A stretch of 64,000 nt of DNA, from the NCBI RefSeq assembly GCF_900111815.1, contig NZ_LT630004.1:1286320-1350319 (forward strand), written 5' to 3'. This document shows, one piece after another, positions 23,790 through 33,588 of the stretch. The notes under the pieces are model-generated. The model did no database searches. It was not told the DNA's origin and saw only the letters and a program-made list of their open reading frames with translations. The stretch comes from Bacillus massilinigeriensis (GTDB lineage: Bacteria; Bacillota; Bacilli; Bacillales; Cytobacillaceae). How positions within the stretch are numbered: position 1 is the stretch's first letter; each line of letters starts with the position of its first letter. The position numbers and the translations under genes are program-made.

Positions 23790-26123
23790 ATGGGTTTCAT
23801 GAATGAGGAATTATTAAAATTAGTATTGGATTATAACTTAAATAAAGACATTCTGCTTGGCAGATTTGGACTTGAGAAAGAGAATGCTCGAGTTGACCAG
23901 AATGGAAAGCTTGCGCTCACACCACATCCCAAGGCTTTCGGCTCCAAAACTGAACATCCATATATCAAAACGGATTTTTCGGAAAGTCAAGTTGAAATGA
24001 TCACTCCTCCATTAGATACCATTGATGAAGCCTATCATTTTTTAGAGACAATCCATGATATTGTCACTATTGAATTAAGTGATGAAGAGTATTTGTGGCC
24101 GAGCAGTAATCCACCAGCATTGCCTATAGAAGAGGAAATCCCGATTGCCATCATGAATGACGCAGTGGAAGACAAGTATCGGAATCAATTAGCAGAAAAG
24201 TATGGGCGAAAGCGACAATTAATTAGTGGTTTTCACTATAATTTTTCATTTCATGAACCCTTTTTGTACAGGCTATACCAAGCGATAGAGAGTAATAGCA
24301 GTTACACGGAGTTTAAGAATAATATTTATTTGAAAGTTGCACGCAATGTTTTAAAATACCGTTGGCTGCTTGTCTATTTGACTGCTGCAAGCCCTGTTTT
24401 TCATAAAACATATCTGGAAGAATGTGTGGAGTCTGGTAGTCAACTAGATGAAGAGAGCTATCATTTTCCTAATATGGCTTCCATTCGAAATAGCAAATAT
24501 GGCTATCGAAATAAAAGACCTTTCTATGTCTCGTTTGATTCGCTAGAAGAATATGTCCGTGATTTGCAATCGCTGATTGAATCAAAGGAATTGTTTAGTG
24601 TTAAAGAATTTTATAGCACTGTCCGCGTAAAACCAGCAAAGGGGAAAGACCGTTTGCAAAAATTACTCGAGAATGGAATAGAGTATTTGGAACTTCGCAT
24701 GGTCGATTTAAATCCACTTGATAAAATTGGAGTCAGCAAAGAAACGTTGGTATTCCTCCATCTGTTTTTAGTTTTCATGCTGTTGATGCATGATGAACCA
24801 TTTGGTGAAAAGGAGCAAGAAATCGCGACTTTAAATTTGGATACTCTCTTAAGCAAAGGCATCCAGGGTTTGCTGCACGATGAGGATAATCGCTCTATGG
24901 AAGAAAAAGCGCTTGAGAGTATCGTAGAAATGGAAAAAATGGTAGATACACTAACGCCTAGCAGCAGAGAATTCATTGATATACTGGAAGAGCAGAAGCA
25001 GAAAATACTAAACGAAGAACGGAGCTTTGCTTCAGTGATAAAATCGGAAATACAACAATCCTCTTATTTATCTTATCACAGCGATAAAGCAAAGGAATAT
25101 GCCGAGGAAACCATTGGGAGCGGTTATCTATTTAAGGGATTCGAGGATTTGGAGCTGTCTACGCAAATATTATTGAAAGCGGCGATCAAAAGAGGAATCG
25201 AGTTTGAAATGATTGATCGAGATGATAACTTCATTGCGCTAAAAAAAGGCAAACATACTGAATATGTGAAGCAAGCAACAAAAACTTCATTGGATTCATA
25301 TAGCACCGTTCTGATTATGGAAAATAAGATAGCTACAAAAAAGGTTCTTCAACAGCATGGCTTGCGGGTGCCGGATGGGAAGGCTTATCGCAATCTTGGA
25401 GAAGCGATGGCCGATTTCGAAACATTTCAGGAAAAGCCAATCGTTATAAAACCAAAATCGACTAATTTTGGGCTTGGCATTAGTATTTTTACTTCCGACT
25501 TTTCCAAGGAAGACTATCAAAAGGCATTTAGAATGGCCTTTGAACATGATCGAACCGTTCTACTCGAAGAATTTATGACAGGAAAAGAGTACCGTTTCCT
25601 TGTCATGGGTGATGAGGTCGTTGGAATCTTACATAGGGTTCCAGCCAATGTTGTTGGAGATGGAATTCATACGATTGAACAGCTTGTCGCAAATAAAAAT
25701 AAAGATCCATTAAGAGGGAAGGGCTACAAAACACCATTAGAACGGATTGTCTTAAGTGAAGTGGAAGAGATGTTCTTGAAAAACCAGTCTAAGCATCGGA
25801 ATGATATTCCGCTTGCTGGTGAGACGGTGTATTTACGGGAAAACTCCAATATTAGTACTGGAGGAGATAGCATCGATTTTACAGATGACATCCCAACAAG
25901 CTATAAAAATATTGCCATCCGTTCGGCAAAGGCTGCTCGTGCAACATTATGCGGTGTCGATATGATGATTGATTGCATAAATGAAGAGGCAACTGCTAGT
26001 AATTACAGCATCATCGAAATAAACTTTAATCCAGCTATCCATATTCATTGTTATCCGTATATAGGCAAGAATAGAAAGGCGGATGAAAAGATTCTTGATT
26101 TGCTGTTTGGAGAAGTAAAGTGA
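23790..26123 (+). CDS. gshF: Bifunctional glutamate-cysteine ligase/glutathione synthetase
   Basis: A 777-residue GshF (GshAB) fusion. Residues 1-480 are the gamma-glutamylcysteine ligase, with GRFGLEKENARVDQNGKLA, KTDFSESQVEMITPP and GFHYNFSF; residues 490-777 are an ATP-grasp domain with VIKPKSTNFGLGISIF, LLEEFMTGKEYRFLVMG and EINFNPAIHIHCYPY. It makes glutathione from Glu, Cys and Gly in one polypeptide. The enzyme is usual in streptococci, Listeria and some other Firmicutes; many Bacillus rely on bacillithiol instead. Length matches. AAGGCAGG precedes ATG. The neighbours, ArsR and MATE, suggest a link with thiol-based resistance, by inference. Confidence 0.94.
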   Translation: MGFMNEELLKLVLDYNLNKDILLGRFGLEKENARVDQNGKLALTPHPKAFGSKTEHPYIKTDFSESQVEMITPPLDTIDEAYHFLETIHDIVTIELSDEEYLWPSSNPPALPIEEEIPIAIMNDAVEDKYRNQLAEKYGRKRQLISGFHYNFSFHEPFLYRLYQAIESNSSYTEFKNNIYLKVARNVLKYRWLLVYLTAASPVFHKTYLEECVESGSQLDEESYHFPNMASIRNSKYGYRNKRPFYVSFDSLEEYVRDLQSLIESKELFSVKEFYSTVRVKPAKGKDRLQKLLENGIEYLELRMVDLNPLDKIGVSKETLVFLHLFLVFMLLMHDEPFGEKEQEIATLNLDTLLSKGIQGLLHDEDNRSMEEKALESIVEMEKMVDTLTPSSREFIDILEEQKQKILNEERSFASVIKSEIQQSSYLSYHSDKAKEYAEETIGSGYLFKGFEDLELSTQILLKAAIKRGIEFEMIDRDDNFIALKKGKHTEYVKQATKTSLDSYSTVLIMENKIATKKVLQQHGLRVPDGKAYRNLGEAMADFETFQEKPIVIKPKSTNFGLGISIFTSDFSKEDYQKAFRMAFEHDRTVLLEEFMTGKEYRFLVMGDEVVGILHRVPANVVGDGIHTIEQLVANKNKDPLRGKGYKTPLERIVLSEVEEMFLKNQSKHRNDIPLAGETVYLRENSNISTGGDSIDFTDDIPTSYKNIAIRSAKAARATLCGVDMMIDCINEEATASNYSIIEINFNPAIHIHCYPYIGKNRKADEKILDLLFGEVK

Positions 26124-26317
26124 TTTGTGGAGAAAATATGTTTAACACTTTCACGTATTGACGAGTGAAAGAAACGCTGATAAAATTAGAAATTATCGCA
26201 CAATAATGGACAAGGATAGAGGGGTTATTAATAATACTATTCTTATATCAAATTTTCATTGCCATGTGGAAAAACAATTGAATAGAAAGCTATGAATGCT
26301 ATGGATTACACTATAGC

Positions 26318-26398
26318 AGGAGCGGCTTCTGGAGAGGACGCGGATATCCGCGACGCCGAAGGGTTCATAATCTCAGGCAAAAGGACAGAAGAGTACGG
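26318..26398 (+). promoter_or_regulatory. Glycine riboswitch (single aptamer)
   Basis: The aptamer is recognisable from GGCTTCTGGAGAGG, a GCGGATATCCGC hairpin, GACGCCGAAGGG and AATCTCAGGCAAAAGGACAG, with P1 pairing CTTCT to AGAAG. Only one aptamer is seen; the usual tandem partner is missing, though GCTAT...ATAGC at 26298-26317 may be a reduced ghost helix. A terminator follows and then cycA, so it controls glycine transport. The direction of the switch cannot be told from sequence. Confidence 0.88.
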
Positions 26399-26459
26399 AT
26401 ATTATTTTATTATTCTGCAACAAGGATATATTCATAATATTTGTTATTCTTAAGTTTTA

Positions 26460-26490
26460 AGAGATTGGAGGAAACCAGTCTCTTTTTTTT
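26460..26490 (+). terminator. Expression-platform terminator of the glycine riboswitch
   Basis: AGAGATTGG pairs with CCAGTCTCT (one wobble) across a six-base loop and runs into eight Ts. It lies between the aptamer and cycA. Confidence 0.85.
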
Positions 26491-26555
26491 CATGTTTTTT
26501 CATGGCAGGCAGCAAGAGAGTCCATTATGCAGTTGAAAAAATGGGGGGAGTCAGC

Positions 26556-27920
26556 GTGGAACAGAAAGAATTGAAGAGAGATTTGAAAGACCGCCATGTC
26601 CAATTGATTGCGATTGGCGGGACGATTGGAACAGGTTTGTTTTTGGGATCGGGGAAAGCCATTCAGTTGGCAGGACCGTCGATTATTTTCGCCTATCTTA
26701 TCGTCGGCTGCGCTTTGTTCTTTGTTATGCGCGCATTGGGAGAATTGCTGTTGTCAAATGCAGGGTATAAGTCGTTCACTGATTTTGCCGAAGATTATAT
26801 TGGTCCATGGGCCGCGTATGTGACAGGATGGACTTATTGGTTCTGCTGGATCATGACTGCGATGGCGGATATTATCGCCGTCGGTGTATATGTACAATAC
26901 TGGTTTGATATTCCGCAATGGATTCCAGCATTGGCAAGTCTCGTCTTCCTATTAGGACTGAATTTGCTCACGGTAAAGCTATTTGGAGAATTGGAGTTTT
27001 GGTTTGCGCTTATTAAGGTTATTACGATATTAGCGCTAATTATTGTCGGCATTGTCCTGTTGGTGATAGGATTCAAGACGGATGCAGGAACTGTTTCCGT
27101 GAAGAATCTCTGGGACAATGGCGGTTTATTTCCGAATGGCATCAGTGGATTTTTGCTTTCCTTCCAGATGGTAGTGTTTGCTTTCGTCGGTGTAGAGCTT
27201 GTTGGAGTTTCTGCGGCTGAAACAGCAAACCCAAAGAAAAATATCCCTTCCGCCATCAATAAGATTCCCTTACGGATCCTATTTTTCTATGTTGGTGCAC
27301 TGTTCATCCTGCTAAGCATCAATCCGTGGACAGAATTGAATGCTGCCAACAGCCCGTTTGTTAGGACATTTACTTTAGTTGGTATTCCGGTTGCAGCGGG
27401 AATCATTAATTTTGTAGTTTTAACGTCTGCTGCTTCTGCTTGCAATAGCGGACTATTCTCCACAAGCAGGATACTGTTTAATTTAGGGAAACAGGACCAG
27501 GCTCCAGTGAAATTTGCAAGGCTGAACAATAACCATGTCCCAAGCAACGCTTTGTTGATATCTGCACTGGTATTGTCAGTAGGAGCCCTCCTCAGCAAGC
27601 TTTTACCAGAACAGGCTTTTGGTATTGTCACGACCATCAGTGCGATTTGTTTCATTTGGGTTTGGAGCATCATTCTTATCTGCCATATTAGATATACAAA
27701 GATGAGGCCAGATTTAAGAAAAAAATCAACCTTTAAAGCGCCATTGACGCCATTGATCAATTATGTCGTACTAGCATTGTTCGGTTTTATTTTGATGATT
27801 ATGTTGATTGTTGAAGAAACAAGAACAGCTTTGCTGATGACACCGTTATGGTTTGGTCTGCTCTTTGGATTATTTGCTAATCGTAAGAGAAAAGAAAAAG
27901 ACATCAGTTTAACAGCATAG
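26556..27920 (+). CDS. cycA: Glycine/D-alanine/D-serine transporter CycA
   Basis: A 454-residue amino acid/proton symporter of the APC family with twelve membrane helices. Segments match CycA closely: LKDRHVQLIAIGGTIGTGLF, LAGPSIIFAYLIVGC, GWTYWFCWIMTAMAD, VFAFVGVELVGVSAAE and INFVVLTSAASACNSGLFST. It imports glycine, D-alanine and D-serine. GTG at 26556 is preferred because GGGGGGAG lies just upstream and family proteins start here; an ATG 18 codons earlier sits near the terminator. The glycine riboswitch in the leader agrees with the assignment. Confidence 0.93.
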   Translation: MEQKELKRDLKDRHVQLIAIGGTIGTGLFLGSGKAIQLAGPSIIFAYLIVGCALFFVMRALGELLLSNAGYKSFTDFAEDYIGPWAAYVTGWTYWFCWIMTAMADIIAVGVYVQYWFDIPQWIPALASLVFLLGLNLLTVKLFGELEFWFALIKVITILALIIVGIVLLVIGFKTDAGTVSVKNLWDNGGLFPNGISGFLLSFQMVVFAFVGVELVGVSAAETANPKKNIPSAINKIPLRILFFYVGALFILLSINPWTELNAANSPFVRTFTLVGIPVAAGIINFVVLTSAASACNSGLFSTSRILFNLGKQDQAPVKFARLNNNHVPSNALLISALVLSVGALLSKLLPEQAFGIVTTISAICFIWVWSIILICHIRYTKMRPDLRKKSTFKAPLTPLINYVVLALFGFILMIMLIVEETRTALLMTPLWFGLLFGLFANRKRKEKDISLTA

Positions 27921-28006
27921 ACGAGCATTACTTCCTTGCTTTTCCCGCTAGAACTGTTATGGTAGAACCATACTTATCCATTTTTATTTATCCAAGGGGG
28001 GATATC

Positions 28007-28201
28007 ATGAATCTTGGGTTAGTGTTGGTTGCTGTCATTATATTCGGTTCGGCTATTTCCACCCTTGCTTTGGCTGGAAAAGGGGATGAGAATTACCGAA
28101 ATTCCACAAAGAGGAATACCACAAATTTGACGGTAATATACATTGTGGTAATCTTAGTGTCATTCATTGCTGTTGGTGTTTATATCAAATGGTTTGCGTA
28201 G
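28007..28201 (+). CDS. Small two-helix membrane protein
   Basis: A 64-residue protein with two membrane segments (LVLVAVIIFGSAISTLALA and LTVIYIVVILVSFIAVGVYI) separated by a charged loop KGDENYRNSTKRN. AAGGGGGG precedes ATG at 28007. It follows cycA by 86 bases on the same strand and may share its transcript. No family name is recognised; proteins like this occur next to transporters and cytochromes. Confidence 0.65.
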   Translation: MNLGLVLVAVIIFGSAISTLALAGKGDENYRNSTKRNTTNLTVIYIVVILVSFIAVGVYIKWFA

Positions 28202-28471
28202 TATCTAGAGTACTGCATAATGAAACAGCAATCGTTATATTTCTCTAATAATTGGATTATGATTTCGTTCTGCTCCTGAAAGTCCCTTTGTGCCAAATTC
28301 GGTATTTCCCGCATATCCAAGCAGCAAGTAATTCAGCAATAAGCTAAAGAAATATACAGGGCTTACTCTGCATGAGTGCCGAGCAACGAAAGAAATCCTG
28401 TTTTACAGGTGAATTTTTGTTGAACGTTTCAGAACATTTTGTTACTATGAATATGTAAAAAAAAGAATAGA

Positions 28472-28572
28472 CGCTATCACTAGGGGAGCCCTTGATTAGG
28501 GCTGAGAAAAAAGTAGTTACTTTGAAACCCTCAAAACCTGAACAGGTTCGAACCTGCGTAGGGAAGTGTACT
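28472..28572 (+). promoter_or_regulatory. TPP riboswitch (thi box)
   Basis: The conserved blocks are present in order: CTAGGGGAGCC, GGGCTGAGA, ACCC, AACCTGAACAGGTT and CCTGCGTAGGGAAG. Binding of thiamine pyrophosphate should favour the terminator at 28607 and shut off the thiazole genes. A 270-base gap before it (28202-28471) shows no gene; GAACATTTTGTTACTATGAAT there may hold the promoter. Confidence 0.95.
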
Positions 28573-28606
28573 TGTACATACGTATGTTTTTTCTGCATGC
28601 ATGGAC

Positions 28607-28641
28607 AATGCCGCTTTCCTATAAGGGAGGCGGCATTTTTT
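28607..28641 (+). terminator. Terminator of the TPP riboswitch
   Basis: AATGCCGC pairs with GCGGCATT, with inner CCT/AGG pairing, followed by six Ts. It lies 23 bases before tenI. Confidence 0.88.
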
Positions 28642-28664
28642 CTTGGATGAAAGGGAGGAGAGAG

Positions 28665-29282
28665 ATGAAGCTTGCTGCTGTCACCAACGGTCTCCAAACA
28701 ATAGAAGAAATGGCTTCTTCTATTATGGAGATTGAGGCTTTCGTCGACTATATCCATATTCGCGAGAAGCAAAAATCAGCCGGCGAGCTTTTCTGCCTGC
28801 TGGAATTATTAACAAAGAAAAAGGTGGAGAGAGAGAAACTCGTTATTCATGACCGTTTGGATCTTGCGCTGCTCTGTGAACATACTAATGTGCATTTGCC
28901 AGGAAGCGGGCTTCCTACCTGTCATGTAAAAGACAAGTATCCATTTTTAAGAGTAGGTCGCTCTGTACATTCTCTTGAAGAGGCGCTTCGTGAAGAGGAA
29001 GAAGGTGCAGATTACCTTTTTTATGGTCATATTTTTGATACTCCTTCAAAAGAGGGACTTCCGCCACAAGGGATCCATCCATTGAAGGAATTAAAAAGAA
29101 ACATAAAAATTCCGATTTATGCAATCGGGGGAATCAAACTGAATGATGTCTCCCGTATTGCTTCCATTGGTGTAGAGGGTGTTGCTGTTATGTCAGGAAT
29201 TTTCTCTGATGTTGATGCTGCTGATGCAGCAGCAAAATACTACATGAAAGCAAAGGAGGCTGACGATGGAGAAATCGTGTGA
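28665..29282 (+). CDS. tenI: Thiazole tautomerase TenI
   Basis: A 205-residue TIM-barrel protein resembling thiamine phosphate synthase. HIREKQKSAGELFCLLELL, VIHDRLDLALLCEHTNVHLPGSGLP, VGRSVHSLEEA and YAIGGIKLNDVSRI mark the phosphate-binding barrel. TenI isomerises the thiazole phosphate carboxylate to its aromatic tautomer. It is distinguished from ThiE by the missing active-site residues and its position as the first gene of tenI-thiO-thiS-thiG-thiF. GGGAGGAGAG precedes ATG at 28665. It overlaps thiO by 17 bases and is controlled by the upstream TPP riboswitch. Confidence 0.9.
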   Translation: MKLAAVTNGLQTIEEMASSIMEIEAFVDYIHIREKQKSAGELFCLLELLTKKKVEREKLVIHDRLDLALLCEHTNVHLPGSGLPTCHVKDKYPFLRVGRSVHSLEEALREEEEGADYLFYGHIFDTPSKEGLPPQGIHPLKELKRNIKIPIYAIGGIKLNDVSRIASIGVEGVAVMSGIFSDVDAADAAAKYYMKAKEADDGEIV

Positions 29283-30372
29283 AGTTGCAGTGATTGGAGG
29301 TGGAATCATTGGTTGTTCGATTGCTTACCACTTAGCTAAAGAAAAGGTGAATACAGCCCTTTTGGAGAGCGGGACAATCGGTGGGAAGGCAACTAATGCA
29401 GCAGCTGGGATGCTTGGCGCGCATTCTGAGTGTGATGATATGGAAGTGTTTTTCCCCTTCGCTAGAAACAGTCAATTGGCTTACCGAAAATACGCAAAGG
29501 ATCTGCGCGAAATAAGCGGCATTGACATAAGGCTGACGACCGGAGGCATTATAAAACTCGCCTACACGAAAGAAGAACTCAAAGAGCAATCCACCCTCTT
29601 GCTGCTTCCGTCAGTAGAACCGCTTTCCCTTTCTGAAATAAAGGATAGGATTCCTGATATAAACAATGCTGTAATTGGTGGGGTATACATCGCTGATGAT
29701 GTACATGTTCACCCGCTCCAAACCTGCCGGGCATTTGCGAGGAGTTCGATGCGTTTAGGTGCACATATTTATGAAAATACACCTGTTGTAGATATAAAAA
29801 AAGAAGGTACAGGCTTCCTCATTCGGACTCCGTCTGGAGATATAAAAGCATCTTATGTTGTTATTGCTGCAGGTATTTGGAGTGGAAAGTTTTTAGAAGC
29901 AGCAGGGATTTCCCACCGAATGACTCCTGTAAAAGGACAGTGTATGGCAGTAAGGGGGGAAGGCATGGTCTTGGATCAAACACTTTTTCATAAACACAGC
30001 TACGTCGTTCCACGGAGTGATGGGACATTAGTGATAGGTGCAACTATGGAAGAAGACGACTGGAGTGAGAGTCCAACGGTTGGCGGTATAACGCAAATAA
30101 CCCAACTAGCAGAAAAGTTTTTTCGCAATCCAAGAGACATGAAGGTGGATGCAATATGGACTGGTCTTCGGCCTGCGACATTTGACAAAAAGCCCTACAT
30201 TGGCTTTCATCCAGAAAATCGGAAAATTATTTTTGCAACAGGACATTTTCGGAATGGAATCTTGCTGGCACCTGCTACGGGAAAAATGGTCTCAAGGATG
30301 ATTCTTGGCAAGGAAATTAAAAAAGAATGGTTAGAGGCTTTCAAGGTAGACAGATTGCTTAATTTGGTATAA
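29266..30372 (+). CDS. thiO: Glycine oxidase ThiO
   Basis: A 368-residue FAD enzyme. The N-terminal dinucleotide fold is VAVIGGGIIGCSIAYHLAKE, followed by an acidic Glu at the end of the second strand and GGKATNAAAGMLGAHSE, a ThiO-type flavin loop. Near the C-terminus are WTGLRPATFDKKPYIG and GHFRNGILLAPATG. It oxidises glycine to iminoacetate, the glycine-derived input of thiazole synthesis in aerobic bacilli. GGAGG is in the end of tenI. The stop is 14 bases before thiS. Confidence 0.94.
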   Translation: MEKSCEVAVIGGGIIGCSIAYHLAKEKVNTALLESGTIGGKATNAAAGMLGAHSECDDMEVFFPFARNSQLAYRKYAKDLREISGIDIRLTTGGIIKLAYTKEELKEQSTLLLLPSVEPLSLSEIKDRIPDINNAVIGGVYIADDVHVHPLQTCRAFARSSMRLGAHIYENTPVVDIKKEGTGFLIRTPSGDIKASYVVIAAGIWSGKFLEAAGISHRMTPVKGQCMAVRGEGMVLDQTLFHKHSYVVPRSDGTLVIGATMEEDDWSESPTVGGITQITQLAEKFFRNPRDMKVDAIWTGLRPATFDKKPYIGFHPENRKIIFATGHFRNGILLAPATGKMVSRMILGKEIKKEWLEAFKVDRLLNLV

Positions 30373-30386
30373 GGGGGACTTTGCTT

Positions 30387-30590
30387 ATGAATGTCAGGTT
30401 AAATGGGAAGAGCATATCTTTGCCAGCAGAAATCGATACAGTCGCTGAACTTATTAGGCACTATGAATTAGAAAACCGTATTGTCATTGTAGAGATTGAT
30501 AAGAACATTATCGAGAAAACCCTTTATGCTGAGACAGAGTTGAAAGAAGGATCAGAAATTGAAATGATCCATTTTGTAGGAGGAGGATAA
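30387..30590 (+). CDS. thiS: Sulfur-carrier protein ThiS
   Basis: A 67-residue ubiquitin-like protein: [13 protein letters not shown] at the start, [20 protein letters not shown] in the middle and the terminal FVGGG, whose Gly-Gly is adenylated by ThiF and then thiocarboxylated. ATG at 30387 follows AAGGGGG with good spacing; the TTG two codons before is less likely. It overlaps the next gene by the stop codon. It is the sulfur donor for the thiazole ring. Confidence 0.94.
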   Translation: MNVRLNGKSISLPAEIDTVAELIRHYELENRIVIVEIDKNIIEKTLYAETELKEGSEIEMIHFVGGG

Positions 30591-30592
30591 TG

Positions 30593-31360
30593 ATGTTGAA
30601 AATAGGAGATAAAACTTTTTCTTCGAGGCTTCTGCTTGGAACGGGAAAGTATCCGTCGTTTGAAGTCCAAAAAGAAGCAGTTAGAGTGTCAGAAGCAGAA
30701 ATTCTTACTTTTGCAGTTAGAAGGATGAATATTTTTGAAGAATCACAGCCGAACTTCCTTGAACAACTGGACTTGACAAAGTATACGTTACTTCCGAATA
30801 CAGCAGGAGCAAGAAATGCCGAGGAAGCTGTCCGCATTGCAAAGCTTGCGAAAGCTTCAGGGCTTTGCGACATGATTAAGGTAGAAGTGATAGGATGCAG
30901 TAAAACGCTGCTGCCTGACCCCCTTGAAACGTTGAAGGCTTCAGAAATGCTCTTACAAGAGGGATTTACCGTTCTTACGTATACTTCGGATGATGTCTTG
31001 CTAGCGAGAAGGCTTCAGGAGCTTGGAGTACATGCTGTAATGCCAGGTGCATCCCCGATAGGCTCCGGTAAAGGAATTATGAATCCGCTTCAATTGCGCT
31101 TCATTATTGAGCAGGCAACAGTGCCGATAATTGTAGATGCAGGGATTGGTTCGCCGAAAGATGCGGCTTTTGCAATGGAACTAGGGGCTGATGGCGTTTT
31201 ACTGAATACGGCAGTGGCTGGAGCAAAAGATCCTGTGAAGATGGCCCTTGCAATGAAATTGGCTGTTGAATCTGGAAGACTAGGATTCGAAGCAGGGCGG
31301 ATTCCTGAGAAGGAATATGGAGAAGCTAGCAGTCCGCTGACAGGAATGGTGTCATCTTGA
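30593..31360 (+). CDS. thiG: Thiazole synthase ThiG
   Basis: A 255-residue TIM barrel. [57 protein letters not shown] with the Schiff-base Lys region, [13 protein letters not shown] and [13 protein letters not shown] are all typical. It joins deoxyxylulose phosphate, iminoglycine and ThiS thiocarboxylate into the thiazole phosphate. Two ATGs in tandem at 30590 and 30593; the second has better spacing from GGAGGAGG. It overlaps thiF by four bases. Confidence 0.95.
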   Translation: MLKIGDKTFSSRLLLGTGKYPSFEVQKEAVRVSEAEILTFAVRRMNIFEESQPNFLEQLDLTKYTLLPNTAGARNAEEAVRIAKLAKASGLCDMIKVEVIGCSKTLLPDPLETLKASEMLLQEGFTVLTYTSDDVLLARRLQELGVHAVMPGASPIGSGKGIMNPLQLRFIIEQATVPIIVDAGIGSPKDAAFAMELGADGVLLNTAVAGAKDPVKMALAMKLAVESGRLGFEAGRIPEKEYGEASSPLTGMVSS

Positions 31361-32373
31361 ATGAACGTTATTCAAGACAAGAAAGATTCCAGCCAATCGG
31401 GAAGAAGGGGCAAGCAGGGATAAGAGATGCGCATATCTTAATTGTCGGAGCAGGAGCACTAGGTGCGGCAAATGCTGAAATGCTTGTCAGGGCAGGAGTT
31501 GGCCGGTTAACAATGATTGATAGAGATTATGTAGAGATAAGCAACCTTCACAGGCAGCATCTCTATAGTGAAAGTGATGCTATTGCAAAATTGCCGAAAA
31601 CAATTGCGGCAGAAAAGCGTTTGAAGGAAATTAATAGTGAGGTCATTGTCGAAAGTGTCGTAATGGATGTGAATGGGCAAAACATTGAAGAACATGTTTC
31701 AGGAAAAACAATTATTATCGACGCAGTCGACAACTTAGAAACTAGATTAATCGTAAATGACGCCGCTACAAAGCATAATATTCCTTTTATCGTTGGTGCT
31801 TGCGTCTCAAGCTACGGCTTGGGCTTTCCGATGATTCCGGGAAATGGACCATGTCTTCATTGCCTGATCGACCATCTCCCAGCGCAAAGTGAAACCTGTG
31901 ATACAGTGGGTGTCATTGGACCAATTGTGCAAATGGTGGCAGCACATCAGGTAACTGCATCATTAAAATTTATCACCGGGAAGAGTCTTCCGCCTATTCT
32001 TCACTCTATGGATATTTGGAAGAATGAAAGAGCGGAAATTCATGTCGGAATGCTGAAAAATCCTTCGTGCTCTTCATGTGGGACTGACCCCGTTTTTCCT
32101 TATCTATCACTTGAAAATCAAACTAAAGCAGAAGTGCTATGTGGTAGAAATACTGTTCAAATAAGGGCAGGAGCCCAAAGGATATTTCAATTGGAGGATA
32201 TGGGGAAGAGATTAGCGGAGCTATCCTGTGAAGAAATTGTGCAAAATCAGTATTTGCTCTCCTGTCGATACGATGGATATCGAATTGTCCTTTTTAAGGA
32301 TGGCAGAGCGCTTGTTCATGGAACAAATGACCTATACAAGGCAAGAGCTGTGTTTCAGCGGATAACAGGGTAG
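31357..32373 (+). CDS. thiF: ThiS adenylyltransferase ThiF
   Basis: A 338-residue E1-like enzyme. YSRQERF at the N-terminus, [23 protein letters not shown] for ATP binding, [16 protein letters not shown], and paired Cys for structural zinc (CLHCLID-type region near 168 and CSSCG near 242) are present. It adenylates the C-terminus of ThiS; the Cys in SETCDTVGV is the likely active-site thiol. TTG at 31357 overlaps the thiG stop as TTGA. It ends the operon; unlike B. subtilis, no thiD follows. Confidence 0.92.
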   Translation: MNERYSRQERFQPIGKKGQAGIRDAHILIVGAGALGAANAEMLVRAGVGRLTMIDRDYVEISNLHRQHLYSESDAIAKLPKTIAAEKRLKEINSEVIVESVVMDVNGQNIEEHVSGKTIIIDAVDNLETRLIVNDAATKHNIPFIVGACVSSYGLGFPMIPGNGPCLHCLIDHLPAQSETCDTVGVIGPIVQMVAAHQVTASLKFITGKSLPPILHSMDIWKNERAEIHVGMLKNPSCSSCGTDPVFPYLSLENQTKAEVLCGRNTVQIRAGAQRIFQLEDMGKRLAELSCEEIVQNQYLLSCRYDGYRIVLFKDGRALVHGTNDLYKARAVFQRITG

Positions 32374-32730
32374 GCTGTAGCAATACACTATAATCAGTTT
32401 AAGTCATATTTAGATGATTTTAGTTTTTCTTATGCTTTTAAAAGTCATTTTTCATTCCAGTATTTTTGGATTGAAGAATGGCTTTTTAATGTGGTTCATC
32501 CTTTTCTTTCGGATACAGAGCCAGACTGAGCCGACTTTTCATAAAAAAGAATGATTAAGGAAGATGATAGCGCAAATGTATATTCCTCCAGATGAAGTAG
32601 TTTCTGCTAATGCGGTTAAGCATCCTAGAGGAAATTAATCTTCCTTAACCTACTTTTTACTAAAGATGAATGTTGAGGATAAATTCATTCAGTACCATAG
32701 ACACGTAAGTAAGAGGAAGGAGAGAAAGCC
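32374..32730. other. Gene-free stretch with an 11-bp inverted repeat
   Basis: No credible ORF is present. TTAAGGAAGAT at 32555-32565 is repeated inverted as ATCTTCCTTAA at 32638-32648, 72 bases apart. The stems could form a large hairpin or be the ends of a decayed small element. The downstream part should hold the promoter for the secreted hydrolase gene. Confidence 0.4.
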
Positions 32731-33588
32731 GTGAGAGGGATTTTAAAGAGTAGTATATGTGTTGCAGCAAGTGTTTTGGCATTTTCGTTTATAGATTTGC
32801 ATGCAAGCGCAATGGAAGGAAGCGAAGCTAAAGGGCAAAGCACAGATGTTGAAGTCATGTCATACAATATTCATCATGCAGTTGGAACGGATGGTTTACT
32901 AGATGTAGGGCGAATTGCGAAGATAATTGAAGAATCAGGAGCTGATGTTATAGGATTGCAAGAAGTCGATAAGCATTGGTCATCAAGAAGTCATTTTAAG
33001 GACCAAGCTAGGTTGCTTGCTATGCGTCTAGGCATGTTTTATGTGTATGGATCCAATTTAAATCTCGAACCGGCTAACCCGAGTGATCCTCGCAGGGAAT
33101 ATGGAACGGCAATACTAAGTGAATATCCAATCATCCAATCCGAAAACTATGCTCTTCCTAAAGTAGGAAATACAGAACAGCGAGGATTGCTAGAAGCGAC
33201 TATCAATATAAAGGGAAATCAATTGCATTATTATAATACCCATCTTGCTCTAACAGTTACAGAGCGGATGCTACAAATGGAAAGAACATTAGATATTGTC
33301 GACAATAAAAAGGGTCCGAAAGTTATTATGGGAGATTTTAATGCCCTTCCTGAAAGTCTTGAGATGGCACCAATAATAAATCATTATCAGGATGTTTTTG
33401 CGGACAGTAAAGGGGCGTATACGTATCCTGCGAAAAAGCCTTCAAAGCGCATTGATTATATTTTTACATCAGATGATATAGAGATAAAAGAGTCAGAAGT
33501 CATTGTAACAAATGCCTCAGACCATTTGCCGCTGACAGCTGAATTGGAGCTTGAAAGGCTCGAGCCGAGTTCTAATGGTAATAAATAA
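32731..33588 (+). CDS. Secreted endonuclease/exonuclease/phosphatase family protein
   Basis: A 285-residue protein. A signal peptide is clear (RGILKSSICVAASVLAFSF, cleavage probably after HASA). The mature part is an EEP fold: VEVMSYNIHHAVG, DVIGLQEVD with the metal Glu, YYNTHLAL, VIMGDFNALPES and the ending IDYIFTSDDI...ASDHLPLTAE with the catalytic His. Family members hydrolyse phosphodiesters of DNA, phospholipids or phosphoinositides; which applies here is unknown. GTG at 32731 follows AAGGAGAG. It is monocistronic. Confidence 0.88.
   Translation: MRGILKSSICVAASVLAFSFIDLHASAMEGSEAKGQSTDVEVMSYNIHHAVGTDGLLDVGRIAKIIEESGADVIGLQEVDKHWSSRSHFKDQARLLAMRLGMFYVYGSNLNLEPANPSDPRREYGTAILSEYPIIQSENYALPKVGNTEQRGLLEATINIKGNQLHYYNTHLALTVTERMLQMERTLDIVDNKKGPKVIMGDFNALPESLEMAPIINHYQDVFADSKGAYTYPAKKPSKRIDYIFTSDDIEIKESEVIVTNASDHLPLTAELELERLEPSSNGNK

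Noticed and set aside
28665-29282. tenI as thiamine phosphate synthase thiE
   Set aside because: Position in the thiazole operon and sequence fit the tautomerase; ThiE catalytic residues are missing.
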